Shown here piece after piece: positions 10,053-18,808 of a stretch of DNA of 62,608 nt; position 1 is the first letter of the stretch, and each line of letters opens with the position of its first letter. Both the position numbers and the translations under genes were made by a program. The stretch spans positions 1-62,608 of the forward strand of contig NZBA01000126.1 of the NCBI GenBank assembly GCA_002686265.1. The letters run 5' to 3'. The notes beneath the pieces are model-generated. The model saw nothing but the letters and a program-made list of their open reading frames with translations. It was not told the origin of the DNA and made no database searches. The DNA is from Planctomycetota bacterium (GTDB taxonomy: Bacteria > Planctomycetota > UBA1135 > GCA-002686595).

Positions 10053-12134
10053 ATGAGCACGGCACCGAACCCCCTCCTGGCCCCCGACGGCCCGCCCCGC
10101 TTCGACGAAATCGAAGCTTCTCATGTCGTCGGGGGCGTACGTGCCCTCCTGCTGAGCGTCGAGAGCGACTTCGAGCGTCTCGAAACCGCCGCCGAGCCCA
10201 CCTGGCAGGGGGTCGTAGCGCCGCTGGAGCGCATCCACGACGCCCTCAACTACCGCTGGGGGATCGTCTCGCATTTGCTCGGCGTCAAGAACAGCATCGA
10301 GCTGCGCGAGGCGTTCGAGGAAGTCGAGCCAGAGGTCGTGCGCCTCTCGGTCAAGATCGGCCAGAGCAAGGCGATCCATGGTGCGTTGGTGGCGCTTCGC
10401 GACGGCGAGGCGTGGGCCGGGCTCGACGAGAGCGCGCGTCACCTCGTCGAGAGCGCGATCCGCGACGCGAGGTTGTCTGGCGTGGCTCTCACGGGCGAGG
10501 CGCGCGAGCGCTTCGAGGCCGTCCAGCTCGAGCTCGCGGAGCTGGGAACGAAGTTCTCGAACAACGTGCTCGACGCCACGAAGTCCTTCGAACTCGTCCT
10601 GACCGAGGAGAACGAAGTCGACGGACTGCCGCAGAGCGCGCGCCAGCTCGCCGCCCAGTCGGCGACCGAACACGGCCACGAGGGTGCGACAGCCGAGGAC
10701 GGACCCTGGCGCGTGACCCTGGACATGCCCAGCTACCTTCCATTCCTCAAGTACGCCAAGCGCCGGGACCTGCGCGAGCGCTTGTATCGGGCGATGATCT
10801 CCCGCGCCAGTGCCGACGAGCTGAACAACTCGCCCTTGATCGACCGCGTCCTCACCCTGCGCGCGGAGCTAGCCGGGCTCTTGGAGTTCGGGAGCTACGC
10901 CGAGGTCAGCCTGGCGAGCAAGATGGCCCCGGATGTGAACGCCGTGGACCGCCTGCTCGAGGAGCTGCGGAGCGTGTGCTACGACGTGGCGAATCAAGAC
11001 TGGCGCGACCTGGAGGACTACGCGCGCTCGCAGGGCGAGAGCGAGGCCCTGCGCCAGTGGGACGGCCCTTTCTGGAGCGAGGCCTTGCGCCAGGAGCGCT
11101 TCCAGTTCACGGACGAGGATCTGCGGCCCTACTTCCAGCTTCCGATCGTGCTCGAGGGGCTGTTCTCGCTGACCGAGCGCCTGTTCGGCGTGCGCGTCGT
11201 CGAGGCCGGCGGGGAGCTCCCCGTCTGGCATCCCGATGTCTTGACCTTCCGTATCCTCGACGGGGCGGACGAGGAGATCGCTTCCTTCGGGCTCGATCCC
11301 TACAGCCGCCCGGCGGACAAGCGCGGCGGCGCCTGGATGCACGGCCTGCGCGGTCGCAGCGTGCAACTGGCGTCCGAGGGCGAGGCGGTGCGCAACCCGA
11401 TCGCCGTGCTGGTCTGCAACGGGACGCCGCCGGTGGGGGAGAGACCCTCGCTGATGACCTTTGGCGAGGTGGAGACCCTCTTCCACGAGTTCGGTCACGG
11501 TCTGCACCACATGCTCACACGCGTGGACAATGCGATGTCCGCCGGTACGGAGAACGTCGAGTGGGACGCGGTCGAGCTACCGAGCCAGTTCATGGAGAAC
11601 TGGTGCTACCACCACGAGACCTTGATGGGCTTGACCGCCCATGTGGAGACCGGCGAGCGCCTGCCCGACGAGTTGTTCGAGAAGGTCGTTGCGGCCAAGA
11701 ACTACCTAATCGGCACCTGGCGTCTGCGGCAGCTCAACCTCGGTGTCACAGACCTTGCGCTGCACCGCGGCGGGGCGAGCGCCGAGGCCGAAACGCCCCA
11801 CGAGGTCCACCGGCGCATCTCGAAGACCACCTCGGTACTGCAGCCCCTTCCCGAGGATCGTTTCCTGTGCAGCTTCGGGCACCTGTTCGCGGGCGGCTAC
11901 GCCGCCGGCTACTACTCCTATCACTGGGCCGAGGTGCTCTCGGCCGACGCCTTCGCGGCTTTCGAGGAGGCCGGGCTCGATGACGCGCGAAAGGTCGAGG
12001 AGACCGGCCGCCGCTACCGCGAGACCGTGCTCGCTCTCGGCGGCAGCCGCCCGGCGATGGAGGTCTTCCGCTCCTTCCGCGGGCGCGAGCCCGAAACCGC
12101 TGCGCTCCTGCGCCACTCGGGCTTCGCGGACTAG
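10053..12134 (+). CDS. prlC: M3 family oligopeptidase (oligopeptidase A type)
   Basis: This thimet-family zinc metallopeptidase probably degrades signal peptides and short peptides in the cytoplasm. The 693-residue length fits oligopeptidase A (about 680). The zinc site H-E-F-G-H is at residues 478-482 (L-F-H-E-F-G-H-G-L-H-H), with the downstream glutamate ligand in E-L-P-S-Q-F-M-E-N-W. The start at ATG 10053 gives M-S-T-A-P-N-P-L-L, in line with family N-termini; a longer frame opens at 9984 but adds low-complexity sequence. No signal peptide is seen. It is transcribed alone and ends 10 bp from the sigma gene on the other strand. Confidence 0.92.
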   Translation: MSTAPNPLLAPDGPPRFDEIEASHVVGGVRALLLSVESDFERLETAAEPTWQGVVAPLERIHDALNYRWGIVSHLLGVKNSIELREAFEEVEPEVVRLSVKIGQSKAIHGALVALRDGEAWAGLDESARHLVESAIRDARLSGVALTGEARERFEAVQLELAELGTKFSNNVLDATKSFELVLTEENEVDGLPQSARQLAAQSATEHGHEGATAEDGPWRVTLDMPSYLPFLKYAKRRDLRERLYRAMISRASADELNNSPLIDRVLTLRAELAGLLEFGSYAEVSLASKMAPDVNAVDRLLEELRSVCYDVANQDWRDLEDYARSQGESEALRQWDGPFWSEALRQERFQFTDEDLRPYFQLPIVLEGLFSLTERLFGVRVVEAGGELPVWHPDVLTFRILDGADEEIASFGLDPYSRPADKRGGAWMHGLRGRSVQLASEGEAVRNPIAVLVCNGTPPVGERPSLMTFGEVETLFHEFGHGLHHMLTRVDNAMSAGTENVEWDAVELPSQFMENWCYHHETLMGLTAHVETGERLPDELFEKVVAAKNYLIGTWRLRQLNLGVTDLALHRGGASAEAETPHEVHRRISKTTSVLQPLPEDRFLCSFGHLFAGGYAAGYYSYHWAEVLSADAFAAFEEAGLDDARKVEETGRRYRETVLALGGSRPAMEVFRSFRGREPETAALLRHSGFAD

Positions 12135-12144
12135 CCCTACCCGC

Positions 12145-13041
12145 CTACAGCAGTAGTGTGCCGCGCTTCTGGCCCAAGAGGCCCTTGAGGCGGCTCATCA
12201 CGTTCGAGTGGATCTGGCACACGCGGCTCTCGGTCAAGGACAGCATCTCGCCGATCTCGCGCATCGTGTGCCCGACCGCGTAGTACTGCTCGATGATGAA
12301 GCGCTCCTTGTGCGTCAAGGAGCGCGTCATGAACTTCAGGAGATCCTGGCGGTTGAGCTCGTGCAGCGGATCGACGGCGGAGGAATCCTCGAGGATCTCC
12401 AGCTTCTCCCCCCCGCCGTCTTCGTCGTGATCTTCCCACTTCTCGGAGAGGGAGAACATCGTTCTGGCGGTCGCGTCGTTCAGCTCCTTCGAGAGCTCGC
12501 CGTGCTCGAGTTCGAGGGTCTCGGCCAATTCGGCGTGGGTCGGCTCGCGACCGTATTGGCTCGTCAACCGCTGCAGGGCCTTGTCGATGCGCCCCGCCTT
12601 CAGCCGCACCAGGCGCGGGACCCAGTCCTCCGATCGCAGCTGGTCGAGGATCGAACCGCGGATGCGGGTCGTGCAGTAGGTCTTGAACTTGATGCCGCGC
12701 GAAGGGTCGAAACCTCGGATCGCGTCCATCAGGCCGAACAGACCGGCGCTCTTGAGGTCGTCGATCTGGATCGAGCGCGGCAGGGTTTGCAGCAACCGCT
12801 CAGCGATGTACTTCACCAGTGGCAGGTGCCGCTCGATCAGCTCGTTGCGAATCTCCTGAAGCGCCTCGGTCTGCTGGCCGGATTTCGCGGTGCGCTTGTA
12901 GAGGGTCCAGAGCTCCTCGGTCTCGTGCTCGGCGATTCCCCGCTCCTCGCCCGCGCCCTTGCTCTTCGCGCCCACCCCGCGCGCGGGCGCTGACTTCAGT
13001 TTCTCGGGTGCCCGTCGCTTGGGGCTCGGCTTGCTGCTCAT
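12145..13041 (-). CDS. FliA/WhiG-type (group 3) sigma factor
   Basis: This alternative sigma-70-family factor has 298 residues. Region 2 (about 60-130) contains H-L-P-L-V-K-Y-I-A-E-R and D-L-K-S-A-G-L-F-G-L-M-D-A-I, then the promoter-melting F-K-T-Y-C-T-T-R-I-R-G-S-I-L-D segment. The R-I-R-G-S-I-L-D-Q-L-R stretch is diagnostic of the FliA/WhiG/SigD group. Region 4 has H-T-M-R-E-I-G-E-M-L-S-L-T-E-S-R-V-C-Q-I-H. The first 45 residues are a basic Lys/Arg/Pro-rich extension. It follows apt by 7 bp, so it probably belongs to the argS-apt transcript. No flagellar or chemotaxis gene is in the window, so its regulon cannot be read from context. Confidence 0.9.
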   Translation of the reverse strand: MSSKPSPKRRAPEKLKSAPARGVGAKSKGAGEERGIAEHETEELWTLYKRTAKSGQQTEALQEIRNELIERHLPLVKYIAERLLQTLPRSIQIDDLKSAGLFGLMDAIRGFDPSRGIKFKTYCTTRIRGSILDQLRSEDWVPRLVRLKAGRIDKALQRLTSQYGREPTHAELAETLELEHGELSKELNDATARTMFSLSEKWEDHDEDGGGEKLEILEDSSAVDPLHELNRQDLLKFMTRSLTHKERFIIEQYYAVGHTMREIGEMLSLTESRVCQIHSNVMSRLKGLLGQKRGTLLL

Positions 13042-13048
13042 GTTTGGC

Positions 13049-13558
13049 TCAGTACTGCAGCAGGGAGTGGACCGGTGTCTCGCCGAGCTTGTCGCGCCCG
13101 GGGAGGAAGGAGAGCTCGATGACGAAGGCCGTGGCGACCGGCTGGGCGCCGATGCGCCGGACGAGGCTCAGGGCTGCGGCCATCGTGCCGCCGGTGGCGA
13201 GGAGGTCGTCGACCATCAGGATGCGCTGCCCCTCCGCCGCCGCGTCCTCGTGGATCTCGATCGAGTCGGAGCCGTACTCGAGCTCGTAGGACTCCGAGAC
13301 CGTCGTCGAGGGGAGCTTGCCGGGCTTGCGGATCGGGATGAAGCCCTTGCCGAGCTGGTTGGCGAGGGCCGTTCCGAAGATGAACCCCCGCGACTCGATT
13401 CCGCACACGAGGTCGTACGAGGCGGGATCGACCGCGGCGGCGAGGGCGTCGATCGACGCTCGCAGCCCCTGGGGACTCTGGAGTAGGGGGGTGATGTCCT
13501 TGAAGACGATCCCCGGTTTGGGGAAATCGGGGACGTCACGGATGTAGTGTTCCAGCAA
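13049..13558 (-). CDS. apt: Adenine phosphoribosyltransferase
   Basis: This purine salvage enzyme joins adenine and PRPP to give AMP and pyrophosphate. The 169-residue protein is the standard size. It shows I-R-D-V-P-D-F-P-K-P-G-I, I-E-S-R-G-F-I-F-G, I-R-K-P-G-K-L-P and the PRPP-binding loop V-D-D-L-L-A-T-G-G-T. The start is a TTG or nearby codon after a GAGGAG purine run. It lies between argS and the sigma factor gene on the same strand. Confidence 0.96.
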   Translation of the reverse strand: MLEHYIRDVPDFPKPGIVFKDITPLLQSPQGLRASIDALAAAVDPASYDLVCGIESRGFIFGTALANQLGKGFIPIRKPGKLPSTTVSESYELEYGSDSIEIHEDAAAEGQRILMVDDLLATGGTMAAALSLVRRIGAQPVATAFVIELSFLPGRDKLGETPVHSLLQY

Positions 13559-13695
13559 GGGCTTCTCCTCGGGCTGTGGACGCCGGGCGTCCGTCTCCGA
13601 CAGGAAAGGGATTCAGAGCGGCGAGTGGAAGGACGGCGCCCAGGAAACATCGGCGGATTCGCGCCCGAGGGTTAGGGTGGAGTCGGGCCGCCGGC

Positions 13696-15396
13696 TCACA
13701 TTTCCCGCGGCGCGGCGAGGCCCAGGATCGCGAGGCCGCGCGCGATGGCCGTGGCCGCCACCCCTACCAGGGCGAGCCGCGCGGCCGTCAGGGCCGGCTC
13801 CTGGCCCAGGACGCGGTGCTGCGTGTACCAGCCGTTGACCTCCCGACACAGGCCGAGGACCCAGGTGGTGACTTCCGACGGTTCCGCATGGGCACCGGCG
13901 GAGCGCAGGACGGCGGGGAAGCGGGCGATGCGCAGGAGCACGCCCGCCGCGTCGGCGAGCGCCGAGAAGTCAGGGTTCGCACCGCCCTCGTCGGCTGCCT
14001 CCGCGCGGCGCAGGATCGACGCCAGGCGCGCGTGGGTGTACTGGACGTAGGGCCCGGTCTCACCCTCGAAGGAGAGCACCTCGTCCCACTCGAACTCGAT
14101 GTCCTTGATCCGCTCGCGCTTGAGGTCGTTGAACACCACCGCGCCGACCCCCACCTGCTCGGCGATCTCCGCGGCCCCGGGGAGGTCGGGGTTCTTCTCC
14201 TCGATGATGGCGAGCGCCTCGTCACGCGCGCGATCGAGCACTTCCTCGAGGAAGACGACGCGCCCCTTGCGCGTGCTCATCTTCCCCTCCGGCAGGCGCA
14301 ACATACCGAACCAGACGTGCTCGACGCGCGGCTCCCAATCGAGGCCCATGCGCTCCAGCACGGCCTTTAGCTGGCGGAAGTGGAGTTTCTGGTCTGCGCC
14401 GACGACATACAGGCAGCGCTGGAAGGTGTACTCCTCCCAGCGGTGGAAGAGCGCCGCCATGTCGCGCGTGGCGTAGAGCGTCGTTCCGTCGGACTTCCGC
14501 AGGAGGCAGGGCGGGATGCCCTCGGCGATCTCGGAGAGATCCACGATCAGCGCGCCCTCGGAGACCTCGGTGATGCCCGCGGCCTCGATGCGCTCGACGG
14601 TCTCGTCGAGCATGGGCTCGAAGTACGCTTCTCCGCGCACGAGCTGGAAGCTCACGCCGAGGCGGGCGTAGATCTTGTCGAACTCGCCCAGGGAGAGCGC
14701 GGTGATCCGCTTCCAGCGGGCGCGCACCGGACCGTCGATGCCGCTCTCGAGCTCCTGGAAGCAGCGGCGAGCCTCCTCGGCCAGGGACGGGTCCTCGGCC
14801 TCTTCCTCGTGGTAGCGCACGTAGAGGGCGAGCAGAGCGCGGATCGGATCGGTCTCCATCTCCACGCTGTCGCCCCAGCGGTCGATCGCCGCCACGAGCT
14901 TGCCGAACTGGCTGCCCCAGTCGCCGATGTGGTTGATGGCGAGGGTCCGGTATCCGAGCGCGTCGAGGATGCGCTGGACCGCTGCGCCGATCACCGTCGA
15001 GCGCAAGTGACCGACGGACATGGGCTTAGCGATATTGGGCGAGGACAGATCGATCACGATCGTCTCGCCGCCGCCCAGCTCGCAGTGGCCGTAGCGCTCG
15101 CCCTCTGCGGTGACCTTCGCGATCACCGAGCGTGCCAATAGGCCGCGTTCGACGGTGAAGTTGACATACGGGCCAGTCGCGGCGGCCGCGATCCCTTCCA
15201 GCTCGCCTCCCACGGCCTCGGCCAGCTCCGCGGCGATCACAGGCGGGGCCTTGCGTAGGGTCTTGGCCAGGGTGAAGCAGGGGAAGGCCAGGTCGCCGAG
15301 GGCCGCGTCGCGCGGGACCTCGAGGCGAATCTGCTCCTCGGGGAGGCTGGTGTGCGCCGCGAGGGAGCGGCGAATGGGGTTCTCGAACTGCTCCAT
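13696..15396 (-). CDS. argS: Arginyl-tRNA synthetase
   Basis: This class I aminoacyl-tRNA synthetase charges tRNA-Arg. The 566-residue protein has the ArgRS N-terminal Add-1 domain, the HIGH-equivalent K-P-M-S-V-G-H-L-R-S-T, I-N-H-I-G-D-W-G-S-Q-F-G, the KMSK-equivalent E-G-K-M-S-T-R-K-G and a C-terminal DALR anticodon-binding domain. The first His of HIGH is Ser, which also occurs in other bacterial ArgRS. ATG 15396 is 11 nt after a TATCCT box. Confidence 0.97.
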   Translation of the reverse strand: MEQFENPIRRSLAAHTSLPEEQIRLEVPRDAALGDLAFPCFTLAKTLRKAPPVIAAELAEAVGGELEGIAAAATGPYVNFTVERGLLARSVIAKVTAEGERYGHCELGGGETIVIDLSSPNIAKPMSVGHLRSTVIGAAVQRILDALGYRTLAINHIGDWGSQFGKLVAAIDRWGDSVEMETDPIRALLALYVRYHEEEAEDPSLAEEARRCFQELESGIDGPVRARWKRITALSLGEFDKIYARLGVSFQLVRGEAYFEPMLDETVERIEAAGITEVSEGALIVDLSEIAEGIPPCLLRKSDGTTLYATRDMAALFHRWEEYTFQRCLYVVGADQKLHFRQLKAVLERMGLDWEPRVEHVWFGMLRLPEGKMSTRKGRVVFLEEVLDRARDEALAIIEEKNPDLPGAAEIAEQVGVGAVVFNDLKRERIKDIEFEWDEVLSFEGETGPYVQYTHARLASILRRAEAADEGGANPDFSALADAAGVLLRIARFPAVLRSAGAHAEPSEVTTWVLGLCREVNGWYTQHRVLGQEPALTAARLALVGVAATAIARGLAILGLAAPREM

Positions 15397-15492
15397 CGCG
15401 GGGGCGGAGGATAGCGACGGGCACCGGCGGAATCACCCACTCTTCGCGGGGCGCGGCATCCAGCAGCCCGTAGGAGAATCGCCAGCGGGCGG

Positions 15493-17385
<1,893 letters not shown>

Positions 17386-17506
17386 GGGGCGCCTCGCGGG
17401 CGAGAGAGCATAGCGGCGCTCCGCCGGCGCGTGAGCCCGCTTTTCCTCACGAGCCTTCAGCCGTCCGCTCGCGCGTCGTGGCGTGCAGGCTCGCGACGGA
17501 TGCGGG

Positions 17507-17890
17507 TCAGTCGCGGATCCTCTCGGCCAGCTCCGCGAGCTTCCCTGGGGTCATCGCGACCTGCGGCGGCATGGGCACGTCGCTGATCGAGTCGGTGGGG
17601 ATCAGGTGCACGTGGACGTGGGGAACCTCCCAGCCGATGGCGACCACGACCGCGCGGGCGAAGCCGAGGCGCTCGCGCAGGCGCGCTTCGACCGTGCGCA
17701 CCGCCTCCCAGAACGCCGTGTACTCCTCCGGCTCGAGCTCGAACAAGTAGTCGACCTCGCGCTTGGGGACGACGAGCGTGTGGCCCGGCCGCACCGGGCG
17801 GATGTCGAGGAAGGCGAGGTGCCGCTCGTCCTCCCAGACCTTGTGGCTGGGGAGCTCGCCGCGGACGATCTTGGTGAAGATGCTGCTCAT
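17507..17890 (-). CDS. HIT family nucleotide-binding protein
   Basis: The 127-residue histidine-triad protein probably hydrolyses AMP-lysine-type or adenylated substrates like Hint. The catalytic H-x-H-x-H is in V-P-H-V-H-V-H-L-I-P. The N-terminus M-S-S-I-F-T-K-I-V-R-G-E-L-P is typical of bacterial Hint proteins. The ATG at 17890 diverges from the pyrK-like gene by 48 bp. Confidence 0.93.
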   Translation of the reverse strand: MSSIFTKIVRGELPSHKVWEDERHLAFLDIRPVRPGHTLVVPKREVDYLFELEPEEYTAFWEAVRTVEARLRERLGFARAVVVAIGWEVPHVHVHLIPTDSISDVPMPPQVAMTPGKLAELAERIRD

Positions 17891-17926
17891 GACCCCGGCA
17901 GGTTAGCGCACGGTGCGGCGCGGGGC

Positions 17927-17932
17927 TAAGAT
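17927..17932 (+). promoter_or_regulatory. -10-like TAAGAT before pyrK-like gene
   Basis: TAAGAT lies 6 nt before the GTG start at 17939. No Shine-Dalgarno is present, as expected for a leaderless mRNA. Confidence 0.3.
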
Positions 17933-17938
17933 CCGCCC

Positions 17939-18790
17939 GTGCCCGCTCCGCCGACCGACGCCCGCTCGTTCACGGCTCCCGTCAGTGCCGTCGAGCCCTG
18001 CGGGGCCGACGGGGTGCTGCTCTCCCTGCGGCCACGGGCGCCCCTGCCGCCGCTGCGGGCCGCGCGTTTCTTCATGCTGCGGCGCGAGGACGGCCTTTCG
18101 CCGGCGATTGGGCGTCCCTTCTCGCTCTACCGCCAGACCGGCGGCGAGCTGCAGTTTCTGCTGAAGGTCACCGGCCGCGGCACGCGCGCCCTCGCCGCCC
18201 GCGAGCCGGGCCGCGAGCTGCGCGTGATCGGCCCCCTCGGCAACGGCTGGCCGGATCTCGACGGCGACGGCGCACCCTGGGTCATGCTGGCGGGCGGTAT
18301 CGGCTCCGCTCCCTTCTTCCTGGCGATCGAACAGGCCCTGGCCGGCGTCGGCGGCACGCGGCCGGTGGCCGCCGAGGACGTGTGTCTGCTCTACGGCGCT
18401 TCCTCCGAGGTCTTCCTGTACGACCTCGAACGCTTCGAGTCCCTCGGCGTGCGCGTCCTCGCCGCTACCGACGACGGCTCGCGCGGGTTCCCAGGCAATG
18501 TCTGCGAGCTGCTCGAGCACGAATGGGAGGCGGGGTCCCTGCCACGCGAGGTGCGCCTCTTGGCCTGCGGCCCCGACCCGATGCTGCGCTCGGTCGAGCG
18601 CCTCGCGCGCGAGCGCGATCTGGCTTGCTGGCTGAGCCTCGAGGAGCTGATGGGTTGCGGCGTCGGCATCTGCAACGGCTGCCCGGTCCCCACTCGCCTC
18701 GAGGGCCCCCTCGGCTCCTGGCCCAACGCCAAGTGCTGCGTCGAGGGCCCGGTCTTCTCGACCGAGGAGATCACACTCCTGGCCGAGTAG
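17939..18790 (+). CDS. pyrK: Dihydroorotate dehydrogenase electron transfer subunit (PyrK-like)
   Basis: This FAD and 2Fe-2S protein passes electrons from dihydroorotate dehydrogenase B to NAD. The 283-residue protein has a ferredoxin-reductase-like fold with the flavin motif R-P-F-S-L-Y, then G-P-L-G-N-G-W, the nucleotide motif A-G-G-I-G-S-A-P and C-G-P-D-P-M-L. The C-terminal 2Fe-2S cysteines are C-G-V-G-I-C-N-G-C plus a distal Cys in A-K-C-C-V-E-G. pyrD is not adjacent, so assignment among PyrK and related reductase subunits (NfnA/SudB type) rests on length and cluster pattern. The start is GTG. Confidence 0.82.
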   Translation: MPAPPTDARSFTAPVSAVEPCGADGVLLSLRPRAPLPPLRAARFFMLRREDGLSPAIGRPFSLYRQTGGELQFLLKVTGRGTRALAAREPGRELRVIGPLGNGWPDLDGDGAPWVMLAGGIGSAPFFLAIEQALAGVGGTRPVAAEDVCLLYGASSEVFLYDLERFESLGVRVLAATDDGSRGFPGNVCELLEHEWEAGSLPREVRLLACGPDPMLRSVERLARERDLACWLSLEELMGCGVGICNGCPVPTRLEGPLGSWPNAKCCVEGPVFSTEEITLLAE

Positions 18791-18808
18791 GCGCCCGCGG
18801 GGAGGGGC

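Noticed and set aside
14995..15066. ArgRS HIGH motif starting with Ser (S-V-G-H) as an active-site defect
   Set aside because: S-V/M-G-H variants occur in many functional bacterial arginyl-tRNA synthetases, and the second His and KMSK loop are intact.
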